This document shows, piece by piece, positions 1 through 8,753 of a DNA stretch of 64,000 nucleotides; the first letter of the stretch is position 1; every line of letters begins with the position of its first letter. Source of the DNA: Bradyrhizobium betae. GTDB lineage: Bacteria > Pseudomonadota > Alphaproteobacteria > Rhizobiales > Xanthobacteraceae. The DNA is taken from NCBI RefSeq assembly GCF_004123905.1, contig NZ_MZXW01000020.1:1-64000 (forward strand), given 5' to 3'. Below the pieces are notes generated by a model. That model made no database searches and was not told the DNA's origin. It worked only from the letters and a program-made list of their open reading frames with translations. Position numbers and translations under genes: made by a program.

Positions 1-5
1 GCTCG

Positions 6-944
6 CTACTGCAGCGGGATTGATCCGGAAAATGCGCCATTGCTGCCGTTGGCGCTGACGGCATTGTTCCCGTAGGTGGCCAATATGCCGCCTCCGGAGA
101 AGCTCAGACCGGTACCGTTTCCGATTACGGAGGAGCCGTCGACGCGCACTGTCACGTTCGGCCCGATCGACCGAATGCCAATGGCATTGGTCACTGACCT
201 GGTGTTCTTGACATAGATGCCGATCGGAGCGCCGCTGCCGGATGTCGTGGCGACGATGCCGTCCTGGAAGTTGCCGGCTACCATGCTGTCCGCAATCGTC
301 ATGTTAATGCCGCCCGTGCTGCGGCTGCCGTCTACGGCGACGCCGAATGCGTTGTCGACGACGGTGACGCGCTCCAGCGCGACTTGAGCGGTGCCGCCAG
401 ATTGCGGGTTGATCACAAGGCCACCTCCGGTACCTGTGCCATTGGCATAAAAAACGGAGTCACTCACTTGCAGTTTCGCAGGCCCATTGGGCGCGAAAAA
501 CAGGCCGGAAGAGCTTGAGCCGGGGTTGTTGCCAATGCGAACGCGATGAAGCTGAAGGCTTCCTTGACCGGTAAACGAGACAGCGGTTCCGGGAGCTCCT
601 GTACCATCGATCACGAGACCTTCGATGGATACGATCGCCCCAGCGGGCAGGTTGATACGAATCGACCCTGCCGGAGCCTCCCAAAGATCGCCGGCGCACG
701 ATATCGTGACCGATTGTTGGATAGTGACGAGGGCGCCATAGGCGCTCTTGTCCATGCAGATGATCTCGTCCCTGTCGCCGGCGACCGAGAGGGCCTTGGC
801 CATGGAGGCGCACGGCTGTGTCGGCCCGCAACTGGCGCTGTCACTCCCGGTCCGCGAAATGTAGATTGATCCTCCGGAGGCGGACGTTGTAGTCAACGCC
901 GCGAGCGCAAGCGTAAGACCGGCAAACAGTGTAATCTTTTTCAT
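6..944 (-). CDS. Secreted right-handed beta-helix protein
   Basis: A 312-residue exported protein of unknown function. The start at 944 gives a typical Sec signal peptide (MKKITLF, hydrophobic core, cleavage near TTSASG) and has an AAAGG ribosome binding site 6-7 bases upstream; an upstream in-frame start at 968 would add eight residues before the signal. The mature part opens with a YISRTGSD...CASMAKAL segment typical of parallel beta-helix (pectate-lyase-like) proteins, followed by repeating short strands rich in Gly, Ser, Val and Asn (for example VSIEGLVIDGTG, LERVTVVDNAFG, VTVRVDGSSVIGNGTG). No catalytic residues of a known polysaccharide lyase were recognised. It probably acts in the periplasm or outside the cell on a polysaccharide, but that is inference from the fold. 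Monocistronic. Confidence 0.8.
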   Translation of the reverse strand: MKKITLFAGLTLALAALTTTSASGGSIYISRTGSDSASCGPTQPCASMAKALSVAGDRDEIICMDKSAYGALVTIQQSVTISCAGDLWEAPAGSIRINLPAGAIVSIEGLVIDGTGAPGTAVSFTGQGSLQLHRVRIGNNPGSSSSGLFFAPNGPAKLQVSDSVFYANGTGTGGGLVINPQSGGTAQVALERVTVVDNAFGVAVDGSRSTGGINMTIADSMVAGNFQDGIVATTSGSGAPIGIYVKNTRSVTNAIGIRSIGPNVTVRVDGSSVIGNGTGLSFSGGGILATYGNNAVSANGSNGAFSGSIPLQ

Positions 945-1267
945 GAAATGCCTTTCCACGAACAGCATGAAATCAATCGCTCACGCTCGGAGGCCTGGAC
1001 GACGTAACGGGGCGCAGAGCCGCGTTCCCCGCCGTTGACATAAAATGAGCGGCAATCAGCCATTTGACGCGCATCTTCCCATTCGTTGCACGCTGCGCGA
1101 AGGTGGAGGGAGATCGCGCGCCGCACATCAACCGTTCGGTTGAGGCCCACACAATGATGGTCGCGCGCCACGGATTTTCTGACAGCTGTTGCCGAATTGC
1201 ATTCCGGCGCTGCTTCGCCGCAAGGCACGCGCTGTTGGCTGGCGGACCGGGCGGCATGAAGTGATCC
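945..1267. other. Intergenic region, divergent genes
   Basis: About 320 bases between the divergent beta-helix and transglutaminase-like genes. It must carry both promoters, but no convincing -35/-10 pair, operator or RNA was recognised. Short open frames here have no ribosome binding site or recognisable protein character. Confidence 0.4.
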
Positions 1268-2086
1268 ATGACGGAGCCCGCAACGCCCGATCGTTACGTC
1301 AATCACAGCGTGTTCACCGATCCCGGCGCTTACGCCGCCCTGATCGGCGGCTTGCCGCTGGACATTGCAGCGTTGTGCCGCACCTTGCAGGGGCTCCTGA
1401 TCCACGAAGCATGGATCGAGAGGCAGGGGTTGGACCCCGCTGCCTTCTCCGGTCAAAGCCGAGCCACGTTGCCCGTGGCCCGGCGCCTGGAGCAGCTTCT
1501 GACGATCGCCCCGAGGCCGCTGAGCATCGCCCGGCCGGGTGCGTCGAGGGCCCTGGCGACGTGCCGGGACTTTTCACTGATGATGTGCGCCGTGCTGCGG
1601 CATCACGGCGTGCCTGCCCGGATACGCTGTGGCTTCGGCAGATATTTTACCGGGCATCCCTATCACGATCATTGGGTGTGCGAGTATTGGGCCCGGGATC
1701 AGCAGCGCTGGGTGCTGGTCGATGCCGAGCTCGACGAGCTGCACCGCAGCCTGCTCAAGTTCGATTTCGATCCGGCGGATGTGCCGCGCACCGAGTTCAT
1801 CACGGGCATCGAGGCATGGCAGCGATGCCGCAGCGGGACCATCGATCCGGCGCAGCTCGGTCATGGGCCGACGACCGGTCTGTTCTTTGCCCGCGTCAAC
1901 CTGGCGCGCGATCTGCTCGCACTCGCAGGTGTCGAAACCTCGGCATGGGATACATGGCGCGCGGCGGGCGAACCGCACCGCGCCCTGGATGAGGCTGCCT
2001 TGTCGCTCTGTGACGGCCTAGCGCAGGGTGGTGAGGAGGGGGCCATCGAGATCGCGCCATCGCTGGCCGCGCCACCCTGGCAGTAA
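1268..2086 (+). CDS. Transglutaminase-like cysteine protease-fold protein
   Basis: A 272-residue cytoplasmic protein with a transglutaminase-like core. Cys99 (in ATCRDFS), His135 (in YHDHW) and Asp152 (in WVLVDAELD) appear in the order and spacing of the Cys-His-Asp triad of that superfamily. The segment between Cys and His (CAVLRHHGVPARIRCGFG) matches the usual 'learn the new Cys-proximal helix, then GVPAR' pattern. No signal peptide or membrane span. Bacterial members are mostly peptidases or amidases; the substrate here cannot be told. It lies 69 bases upstream of the methionine aminopeptidase start in the same direction and may be cotranscribed with it. Confidence 0.8.
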   Translation: MTEPATPDRYVNHSVFTDPGAYAALIGGLPLDIAALCRTLQGLLIHEAWIERQGLDPAAFSGQSRATLPVARRLEQLLTIAPRPLSIARPGASRALATCRDFSLMMCAVLRHHGVPARIRCGFGRYFTGHPYHDHWVCEYWARDQQRWVLVDAELDELHRSLLKFDFDPADVPRTEFITGIEAWQRCRSGTIDPAQLGHGPTTGLFFARVNLARDLLALAGVETSAWDTWRAAGEPHRALDEAALSLCDGLAQGGEEGAIEIAPSLAAPPWQ

Positions 2087-2155
2087 GCGCCGGGCTCTCG
2101 TTTGCAAGCCGGGCTCACAAGCGTTATGTCCGGTCCTTTCGGAAAGAGCCCCGCT

Positions 2156-2905
2156 ATGACGATCTCTGACGACAACGATCTCGCGCGCCTGAAGGAGATC
2201 GGCCGCATCGTCGCCAACACCCTGGAGGCGATGGCGAAGGCGCTCGAGCCGGGCATGACCACAGCCGAGCTGGACCTGATCGGACGAAAGCTGCTGGAGG
2301 CCGCAGGCGCCCGTTCGGCGCCGGAGCTGGCCTATGACTTTCCGGGAGCGACCTGCATCAGCGTGAACGAGGAGATCGCTCATGGCATTCCGGGTGACCG
2401 AATGATCGGGCGCGGCGACCTCGTCAACATCGACGTGTCAGCCGAGAAGAACGGCTTCTTTGCCGATACGGGCGCCTCGTTCGCCGTTCCGCCGGTGAAG
2501 CGCGCGATCGAACGGCTTTGCAGGGACGGCCGTCGCGCGATGTGGACGGGCCTTCAGCAGGTCGGCGCCGGCAGACCGATTGCCGGCATCGGCAAGGCGA
2601 TCGGGACCTTTGCGCAGAAGAACGGTTATAGCCTGGTCAGGAATCTCGCCAGCCACGGTGTCGGCCTGTCGCTCCATGAGGAGCCGACGGAGATCGCAAC
2701 ATGGCCCGACCGCTCCGAACGCCGCGTCATGATCGACGGCCTGGTGTTCACCGTCGAGCCGTTCCTGTCCCTGGGCGCCGAGTGGGCCCAGGATGGCGAT
2801 GATCCCTGGACGCTCTACAGCAGCCCCGAGGCGCCGACCGTTCAATACGAGCACACCGTGATCGCAACCCGAAACGGGCCGTTGATCGTCACGCTGGCCG
2901 GTTGA
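2156..2905 (+). CDS. map: Methionine aminopeptidase, type I
   Basis: A 249-residue M24 metallopeptidase that removes the initiator methionine from nascent proteins. The five metal ligands are visible: Asp in NIDVSAEK, Asp in FFADTGAS, His in LASHGVGLSLHEEP, Glu in FTVEPF and Glu in QYEHTV. Length matches bacterial type I enzymes without the N-terminal zinc extension. Start at 2156 is chosen because of the GGAAAG site about 9 bases upstream; an upstream in-frame start at 2102 adds an unconserved tail. The product is probably an additional paralogue rather than the only MetAP of the cell, since the neighbourhood is accessory; that is inference. Confidence 0.9.
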   Translation: MTISDDNDLARLKEIGRIVANTLEAMAKALEPGMTTAELDLIGRKLLEAAGARSAPELAYDFPGATCISVNEEIAHGIPGDRMIGRGDLVNIDVSAEKNGFFADTGASFAVPPVKRAIERLCRDGRRAMWTGLQQVGAGRPIAGIGKAIGTFAQKNGYSLVRNLASHGVGLSLHEEPTEIATWPDRSERRVMIDGLVFTVEPFLSLGAEWAQDGDDPWTLYSSPEAPTVQYEHTVIATRNGPLIVTLAG

Positions 2906-2954
2906 GGCCGCCTGGATCAGAGCAAGACGCGGCAGAATTTGTCGTGACACCCGG

Positions 2955-4361
2955 TCACGTCAGATCGTTGATGATCTGAAGCAGCCGGTCGGAAGCCGCT
3001 TCGATCTTCTTGTGCGGGGTTGTCGCGATGCCCAGCAACAGACCGGGGCGGCACGAAGCCTTCGAGGCGTACCAGAGCGAGAGTGGAGTAGGCGCCAGTC
3101 CGAACGACATCGCTTGCCTGGCGATGGAGAGGTCCGGCGCCCTCTTGGGCAATCGCAAGACCGCCGCCAATCCGGCAAGCTCAACGTTTGCGGCGCGCGG
3201 GCGAAGGTATTTCAGCAGCGCATCGGCTTGCGCGGCGTAGACTCGCTTGGTGCGTCTCAGATGCCGCAGATAATGGCCGTCTCGGATGAAATCGGCCGTC
3301 GCGAGTTGCACCGCGGGCCCGGGCGCCGGCGCAAGGCATGCCGCAACTTCGGCAAAACGCGATACGAGAGCCGCGGGCGCGACGACAAAGCCGAGCCGTA
3401 AGGCGGGCGTTACGGTCTTGCTGAAGGAGCCGATGTGAATGACGCGGCCGGCGCGGTCGAGCGAGGCAAGCGCAGGCGTGGCCCGGCCCTTGAGCTGAAG
3501 CTCGCTGAGATAGTCATCTTCGATCACCCACGCTTTGTTCTGTGCGGCCCAGTCGAGCAGGCGTGAACGTCTTTCCAGCGAAAGCGTCGATCCGAGCGGC
3601 GCTTGCTGTCCGGGTGTCACGACAACCAGCGCGGCGTCAGGGGCATGTTGCAGTCCGTAGCCGACATCGATGCCATCGACGTCAACCGGAATCGGCACGG
3701 GCGACAGCCGCGCAAGCTGGAGGCCGTGCCGTGTGAACGGAAAGCCCGGATCCTCGACCCACGCCTTCTTCTGCTCGAGGCCGAGCACACGAAGTGCCAG
3801 GCCGAGGCCACCGCTGAAACCGCCGGTGATGATGATCTGGGACGGCGCGCAGGCGATCCCTCGCGCCAACGCCAGGTAGCCCGCAATCTCGCGGCGCAAC
3901 TCCGGTTCGCCGCGCGGGTCGGGATAGATTGCCGGCGCACTCGCCTCGACGCGAACGGCCCGCGCGCGCATCCGCGCGACAAGCTTGGCAGGAAAGGTCT
4001 CCTGCGCCGGCACTCCCATCTGGAAGATGGCCGGACCTGCCGTGAGCTCCTGGTACATCTGCATGAACGAGCCGAGATCCGGCGCTCTCTCCCGCCGGAT
4101 CGGGAAGGACGGCCGGTCCGCGACATGCGTTCCGGTCGCGCGGGCCGCGACAATCAATTGGGCGGAGGAGAGCTTTTGGTAGGCCGAGCGCACGGTGCCG
4201 CGCGCTACGCCAAGTTGGGCTGCCAAATCCTGCCAGGACGGCAGGCGCGAGCCCGGCGCCAGCACACCCCGTTCGATGGCGGTCCTGATCCCCTTGTGGA
4301 TCTGTTCAGCCAGCGACGCCTTCGCTGATCGATCGAGTTCCAGCCGCAGCGGTTTGATCAT
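2955..4361 (-). CDS. MocR/PdxR-type GntR regulator with aminotransferase domain
   Basis: A 468-residue transcription factor. Residues ~1-75 form a GntR winged helix (AEQIHKGIRTAIERG, LPSWQDLAAQLGVARGTVRSAYQKL); the rest is a fold-type I aminotransferase domain with the PLP lysine in HIGSFSKTVTPALRLG. MocR proteins bind PLP or amino-acid adducts and activate or repress a divergent gene. The start at 4361 has an AAGGA site 5 bases upstream; the in-frame start at 4424 lacks one. It is divergent from the AhpD-like/HD pair, its probable target, and the intervening DNA holds a 24-base-spaced CTTGGT direct repeat. The effector is unknown. Confidence 0.9.
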   Translation of the reverse strand: MIKPLRLELDRSAKASLAEQIHKGIRTAIERGVLAPGSRLPSWQDLAAQLGVARGTVRSAYQKLSSAQLIVAARATGTHVADRPSFPIRRERAPDLGSFMQMYQELTAGPAIFQMGVPAQETFPAKLVARMRARAVRVEASAPAIYPDPRGEPELRREIAGYLALARGIACAPSQIIITGGFSGGLGLALRVLGLEQKKAWVEDPGFPFTRHGLQLARLSPVPIPVDVDGIDVGYGLQHAPDAALVVVTPGQQAPLGSTLSLERRSRLLDWAAQNKAWVIEDDYLSELQLKGRATPALASLDRAGRVIHIGSFSKTVTPALRLGFVVAPAALVSRFAEVAACLAPAPGPAVQLATADFIRDGHYLRHLRRTKRVYAAQADALLKYLRPRAANVELAGLAAVLRLPKRAPDLSIARQAMSFGLAPTPLSLWYASKASCRPGLLLGIATTPHKKIEAASDRLLQIINDLT

Positions 4362-4366
4362 GCTTC

Positions 4367-4396
4367 CTTGGTACACGAGTTTTGCGCCTTCTTGGT
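4367..4396. promoter_or_regulatory. Candidate MocR operator (direct repeat)
   Basis: Two CTTGGT half-sites (4367-4372 and 4391-4396; ACCAAG on the minus strand) spaced 24 bases apart in the divergent intergenic region. Direct repeats about two helical turns apart are usual for MocR regulators. Assignment is by position only. Confidence 0.35.
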
Positions 4397-4479
4397 GCTT
4401 TTTTATGAACCATGGAAAGGACATCTCAGGGGCAAAGGGGGAGCGCTCCGCTCCTCATCGATCATCAAGGAGAAGGCAG

Positions 4480-4941
4480 ATGAGTGAACGTCTCGACTAC
4501 AATCACATCGCACCGGCAGGTGCGAAGGCGCTGGGTGGGGTCTACGGCTACGTCATGCAGAGCGGACTGCCCGCGACTCTGGTGACCCTCGCTTACTTGC
4601 GCGTCTCGCAGATCAACAACTGCGCCTATTGCCTCGACATGCATACGCGCGACCTGCTCAAGCTCGGGGTGAAGATTGAAAAGCTCGCATTGCTGCAGGC
4701 CTGGGCCGAGGCTGGTGCTCTGTTCGACGAACGCGAGCGTGCGGCGCTTGCATGGGCGGAGACGGTGACCCGCGTCGCCGAGACCGGCGTGCCGGATGAG
4801 GCGTATCAGGCAGCCCGCAAGATCTTCGGCGAGCGCGAGCTGGTCGATCTCACGATCGCAATCAGCCTGATGAATGCGTACAATCGCATGTCGATCAGCT
4901 TCCGAAATACGCCCCAGGCCGCCATTGAGAAGGCCGCCTGA
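4480..4941 (+). CDS. AhpD-like carboxymuconolactone decarboxylase family protein
   Basis: A 153-residue protein of the CMD/AhpD fold. The redox motif is complete: Cys48-Ala-Tyr-Cys51-Leu-Asp-Met-His55 (CxxCxxxH), preceded by LRVSQIN, the usual alkylhydroperoxidase core. This argues for peroxidase or disulfide-reductase chemistry rather than true decarboxylation. Start at 4480 has AGGAG 6 to 7 bases upstream. It begins 118 bases from the divergent MocR start and is followed after 46 bases by an HD-domain hydrolase, so the two probably form an operon controlled by the MocR protein. Confidence 0.88.
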   Translation: MSERLDYNHIAPAGAKALGGVYGYVMQSGLPATLVTLAYLRVSQINNCAYCLDMHTRDLLKLGVKIEKLALLQAWAEAGALFDERERAALAWAETVTRVAETGVPDEAYQAARKIFGERELVDLTIAISLMNAYNRMSISFRNTPQAAIEKAA

Positions 4942-4987
4942 CGGACCGCGGCACCGCGTCAGCGGAAATGCAAAGCAGGAGCTTAAA

Positions 4988-5626
4988 ATGACGAACGTGA
5001 TTTCCGGCATCAAAATTCCCGACAGCAAGCTGGCGCGCGAGGCCGCTGAGCTGGTGCGCAGTTACGAGGACGAGATGCTGTTCAACCATTCGGTACGCGT
5101 CTACGTGTTCGGCGCGATGAAAGGGCTGCGGCAGAAGCTGAAATTCGATTCCGAGCTTCTCTATGTCGCGGCGCTGTTTCACGACCTCGGCCTGGTCGAT
5201 CACTACCACACAGAGACCAAGCGATTTGAGGTCGACGGGGCCGACGCCGCACGCGACTTCCTCCGGGCGCGCGGCATCGCTGAGCCGCAAGCCGATCTGG
5301 TGTGGGAGGCGATCGCGCTGCACACCACGCCCGGGATTCCGCAATATATGCGGCCGGAGATTGCGCTGACCAACGCCGGCGTTCTGGTCGATGTCGTCGG
5401 CGTCGGGTTTGACGAATACACGCCAGAGCAGCGCGATCAGGTCATCTCCGCGCTTCCCCGCGGCGACTTCAAGAACGAGTTTCTGAAGGTCCAGACCTGT
5501 TCAGCGCTGAAGAAGCCCCACACGACGTTCGGGACGGTCAATTTCGACTACATCGAGGATCACGATCCGACCTTCCGCAAGCCGAACGCGTGCACCCGCA
5601 TCCGCAATACGCCTTGGCAAACCTGA
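4988..5626 (+). CDS. HD-domain hydrolase, cyanamide hydratase-like
   Basis: A 212-residue metal-dependent HD protein. His34 (LFNHSVRVY), His65-Asp66 (ALFHDLGLVDHYH) and a later Asp (GVLVDVVG) give the H...HD...D ligand set, and the LFNHSVRVYVFG/FHDLGL pattern resembles the cyanamide-hydratase-like branch of HD proteins, which hydrolyse or hydrate small nitrogen compounds. The precise substrate cannot be read from sequence. AGGAG lies 6 bases before the ATG. It is the second gene after the AhpD-like protein, divergent from a MocR regulator, suggesting a small stress or detoxification unit. Confidence 0.85.
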   Translation: MTNVISGIKIPDSKLAREAAELVRSYEDEMLFNHSVRVYVFGAMKGLRQKLKFDSELLYVAALFHDLGLVDHYHTETKRFEVDGADAARDFLRARGIAEPQADLVWEAIALHTTPGIPQYMRPEIALTNAGVLVDVVGVGFDEYTPEQRDQVISALPRGDFKNEFLKVQTCSALKKPHTTFGTVNFDYIEDHDPTFRKPNACTRIRNTPWQT

Positions 5627-5634
5627 GCCGGCTT

Positions 5635-6999
5635 CTACGCCACCGGCTCACGGGCGGACTCCGTGCGGCTGCGACGGTCCGGCGCCGGCGGTGTCGGCGC
5701 GTTCTTCAGCGAAGCAGCACTACCGCCTGAGGCAACGGTGATTGCGGCAGTCTGGGCGTCGCGCCAGGCGACGATCCAGATCAGGAAGCCCAGCAGCGCA
5801 AGCGCAGCGCCGACGGGGCCGGTGGAGGTCCAGCCGAGGCCTTCGCGAATGGCGAGCCCGCCCAGGAACGGGCCGAGCGCATTGGCGGTGTTGAATGCCG
5901 AATGGTTCAGCGCGGCGGCGAGCGCCTGCGCGTCTCCCGCGACGTCCATGAGGCGTGTCTGGAGGATGGCGCCGAGCGAGACGCTGGCGCCGATCGCGAA
6001 AATGTCGATCGCCAGCAGCCAGGGATTGCCGGCGGCGAGCGGAAACACCAGCAGCGCGGCCGCAGCAAACAGAAGGATGACGCCCGCCGTCGGCATCAGG
6101 GCGCGGTCCGCGAAACGCGGTACGAACAGATTGCCGAGCGTGGCGCCGACGCCGAACACGGCCAGGAAGAACGGGATGACCTCCGCATTCACCTTGGTGA
6201 CCTCGATCAGCGTCGTCGCGAGATAAGTGTAGACGGCGAACATGCCGCCGAAGCCGATGGCGCCGATCGCGAGCGTAATCCAGACGCGGCCGCTTCGGAG
6301 CGCCCCAAGCTCGCGCAGCGGATCCGACCGGCCGGCCTGGTCGCGCGGCGCGAAAAGGGCGCACAGCAGCACCGTGAGCAGCGCCAGCACCGACACGAGG
6401 CCAAAACTCGCGCGCCACCCGACCGCCTGGCCGATCCAATTGGCCAAGGGCACGCCGATGATGGTGGCGGTGGTCAGGCCGAGCATGACCTGGCCGATCG
6501 CCTGCGAGCGGCGCTGTTGCGGAACGAGCGAGGCCGCGACCAGCGCGGCGATGCCGAAATAGGCGCCATGCGGCAAGCCTGACAGAAAGCGCGCCGCGAT
6601 CATTGAGCCAAAGCCGGGTGCAAGCGCGGTGAGCGCATTGCCGATCGCGAACACGGCCATCAGCACCAGCAGCTGTGTGCGCCGGGCAAAGCGCGCGCCA
6701 AGCACGGCGATCAGGGGTGCGCCCAGCACGACGCCGAGCGCGTAGGCGCTGATGGCGTGCCCCGCGGTCGGCTCGTCGATGTGGAGGTCGGCGGCGAAGA
6801 ACGGCAGCAGGCTCATCGATGCGAATTCGGTGGTTCCGATGGCAAAGCCGCCCATCGCAAGCGAGAACAGGACGATGGCGAGGTGAGGGGGCGCCGAGGC
6901 CGAACTCGATTTTGCTCTGCGTGAGGTCGCTTGAGGCGAGATCGTCATGTGTCCTGCATTGGTGGCGTCAACGGGAACCAGCCCAGTGAACGTCGCCAT
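5635..6999 (-). CDS. MFS transporter, AraJ/DHA1-like
   Basis: A 454-residue inner-membrane major facilitator with about 12 hydrophobic spans. The first span carries the GTTEF...LLPFFAADL pattern and the loop between spans 2 and 3 a RFARR-type motif A, typical of the AraJ/YdhP/PbuE-like drug and metabolite exporter group (DHA1). An alternative start at 6948 removes 17 residues before the first span; neither has a clear ribosome binding site at good spacing. Convergent with the HD gene (8-base gap). Substrate unknown; probably proton-driven efflux. Confidence 0.85.
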   Translation of the reverse strand: MATFTGLVPVDATNAGHMTISPQATSRRAKSSSASAPPHLAIVLFSLAMGGFAIGTTEFASMSLLPFFAADLHIDEPTAGHAISAYALGVVLGAPLIAVLGARFARRTQLLVLMAVFAIGNALTALAPGFGSMIAARFLSGLPHGAYFGIAALVAASLVPQQRRSQAIGQVMLGLTTATIIGVPLANWIGQAVGWRASFGLVSVLALLTVLLCALFAPRDQAGRSDPLRELGALRSGRVWITLAIGAIGFGGMFAVYTYLATTLIEVTKVNAEVIPFFLAVFGVGATLGNLFVPRFADRALMPTAGVILLFAAAALLVFPLAAGNPWLLAIDIFAIGASVSLGAILQTRLMDVAGDAQALAAALNHSAFNTANALGPFLGGLAIREGLGWTSTGPVGAALALLGFLIWIVAWRDAQTAAITVASGGSAASLKNAPTPPAPDRRSRTESAREPVA

Positions 7000-7103
7000 C
7001 CCTGCAAGATTTGTCTGTCGTACTTAAACCCGCATCAGTCTGCGTCAACACCGCAGGCGCGCCGCAAGGCATGCCGCATATCTGCGTCCCGCGTATGCCA
7101 ACC

Positions 7104-7352
7104 CTAATCGGCGCGCCTCGACCGGCGAGGGGGCTTCCTCTGCACAAAATACGGATTCACGGCGCAGCTCGCGGAACGCCCGACGGCGAGAAATCGGCAC
7201 TGCTCGAGCGAGACGTAGCGGCAATCGAAATAGCCGACGGGGCCGTAGATCTGCATGCAGAAGGGATAGCTCGGATCGTAGGTCTGCGCGTGCGCAGACG
7301 CGCCCGCGAAGAGCAGGCCGATCGCGATGAGCGCGAGACGGGCGCTGCGCAT
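7104..7352 (-). CDS. DUF3551 small secreted protein (second of tandem pair)
   Basis: An 82-residue protein with a signal peptide (LALIAIGLLFAGASAHA) and the DUF3551 pattern: YPFCMQIYG, FDC, SLEQCRFLA, ASCAVNPYF, with four conserved cysteines that likely form two disulfides in the periplasm. DUF3551 is abundant in Bradyrhizobium and relatives; its function is not known. Its ATG lies one base after the stop of the upstream paralogue (7354-7662), so the two are translationally coupled tandem duplicates. The basic tail (RKPPRRSRR) is not shared by the partner. Confidence 0.8.
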   Translation of the reverse strand: MRSARLALIAIGLLFAGASAHAQTYDPSYPFCMQIYGPVGYFDCRYVSLEQCRFLAVGRSASCAVNPYFVQRKPPRRSRRAD

Positions 7353-7353
7353 C

Positions 7354-7662
7354 TCAGCGCGGCACGTAGTAGCCCGGCGACTGCGCGCGCGGACGATTCT
7401 GATAGGCGTAGGGATCATCGCTCTCACCTGCGAAATACGGATTCGCGATGCAGCTGAGCGCGCGGCCCGACGCGCTCGCCTGACACTGCGCATAAGTGTC
7501 GAACGTGCAATTGCTCAGGCCCGGCCATTCATTGCCGGTGATGCAGAACGCGTGATGCGTCCCGAACGCGCGTGCGGGTGTGCTTGCGTTCAGCGTGAGC
7601 GCGAATGTGGCGATTGCGAGCGAAAATGTGGCAACAATGGGGAGGGCAAACAATGCACGCAT
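7354..7662 (-). CDS. DUF3551 small secreted protein (first of tandem pair)
   Basis: A 102-residue secreted protein with an N-terminal signal peptide (FALPIVATFSLAIATFALTL) and the DUF3551 cysteine pattern: HAFCITGNE, SNCTF, YAQCQASA, LSCIANPYFAG, followed by a low-complexity Tyr/Pro/Arg tail. Start at 7662 is supported by GGAG 8 bases upstream. Paralogue of the gene directly downstream. Function unknown. Confidence 0.82.
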   Translation of the reverse strand: MRALFALPIVATFSLAIATFALTLNASTPARAFGTHHAFCITGNEWPGLSNCTFDTYAQCQASASGRALSCIANPYFAGESDDPYAYQNRPRAQSPGYYVPR

Positions 7663-7916
7663 TTCAGTTTCTCCAATCACACGATCGTGCGCGCGACGAT
7701 GTTACGCGCGCACGCAGTGTATCTCGTGTAATCGACATTGGAATTGCTGAAAACTCTTGTTTCAAAGGGTTTCCGGCGCGCCCTTCTCAATCTTCATTAA
7801 CGAAGCGCGGGCCTTTGGCTGTGACTGTTGCGTCGGGGTTACAGCAATTCCGTTGTGCACTGTTATGACGACGTCACGGCCCGGGGGCCTACTGAAGAAA
7901 CTGGAACGGGACTCAA

Positions 7917-8642
7917 ATGAAGAAGAACTTGTTGCTTGCTGCTGTGAGCCTCATCGCGCTCAGCGCGGCTGCACCGGCGCTGGCTGCTGATCTCGCGGCT
8001 CGGCCCTATACCAAGGCGCCTGCGATGGTCGCCGCGATCTACGACTGGAGCGGCTTCTACATCGGCATCAACGGCGGCGGCGGTTCCGCGCATTCGACCT
8101 GGGATCTCGTCGGCGGCGGCCGCGAGGGTTCCCACGATGCGACGGGTGGCACGGTCGGTGGCCAGATCGGCTACCGCTGGCAGTCCGGCCAGTGGGTGTT
8201 CGGCGTGGAAGGCCAGGGCAACTGGGCTGACTTCTCCGGCGACAACGTCAGCGCGCTGTTCGCCACGCGCAACCGGTCGAAGATCGATTCATTCGGTCTG
8301 ATCACCGGTCAGATCGGCTATGCCTGGAACAACGTGCTGATCTACGCGAAGGGTGGTGCGGCGGTTGCAGGCACCAAGTACGATGTGTTCAGCACCGCAT
8401 CGGGCGCGCTGCTCGCCTCGAACGACCAGACCCGTTGGGGCGGTACGGTCGGTGCCGGTATCGAGTACGGCTTCGCGCCGAATTGGTCGCTTGGCGTTGA
8501 GTACAACCACATCTTCCTGCAGGATAAGGACGTTAGCTTCGCCCTGGTGCCGTCGACCGATCGCATCCGTCAGGACGTCGACATGGGCCTCGTCCGCCTG
8601 AACTATAAGTTCGGCCCCGGCCAGATGCTCGGCCGCTACTGA
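7917..8642 (+). CDS. Outer-membrane beta-barrel protein, Omp25/Omp31 type
   Basis: A 241-residue outer-membrane protein. It has a signal peptide (MKKNLLLAAVSLIAL...ALAAD), the typical DWSGFYIGINGGGG opening of Rhizobiales Omp25/31-type barrels, alternating amphipathic strands (GGQIGYRWQSGQWVFGVEGQG, cut here for length; GITGQIGYAW-like; AGIEYGFAPNWSLGVEY), and a final strand VRLNYKFG. The closing residues extend past the usual terminal Phe (GPGQMLGRY). These 8-stranded barrels are abundant structural proteins or small pores. Monocistronic, ended by a strong terminator. Confidence 0.9.
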   Translation: MKKNLLLAAVSLIALSAAAPALAADLAARPYTKAPAMVAAIYDWSGFYIGINGGGGSAHSTWDLVGGGREGSHDATGGTVGGQIGYRWQSGQWVFGVEGQGNWADFSGDNVSALFATRNRSKIDSFGLITGQIGYAWNNVLIYAKGGAAVAGTKYDVFSTASGALLASNDQTRWGGTVGAGIEYGFAPNWSLGVEYNHIFLQDKDVSFALVPSTDRIRQDVDMGLVRLNYKFGPGQMLGRY

Positions 8643-8646
8643 GCTT

Positions 8647-8667
8647 GATCGCTCATTTCGAGCGATC
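8647..8667 (+). other. Perfect hairpin after omp gene
   Basis: GATCGCTC and GAGCGATC (8647-8654, 8660-8667) flank a five-base loop four bases after the omp stop codon, directly ahead of the terminator. No T-run follows; it may stabilise the 3' end of an abundant mRNA. Confidence 0.5.
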
Positions 8668-8671
8668 GTCG

Positions 8672-8703
8672 AAAGCCCCGGCCGCTGGCCGGGGCTTTTT
8701 TAT
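8672..8703 (+). terminator. Rho-independent terminator of the omp gene
   Basis: A 12-base perfect stem (8672-8683 with 8687-8698, core AGCCCCGGCC/GGCCGGGGCT) with a three-base loop, followed by a T-rich run (TTTTTTTATTG). Confidence 0.93.
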
Positions 8704-8753
8704 TGTTTGAATTCAGCGAGTTAACCATTTCATTCCGAGATGGATGAGAGCGC

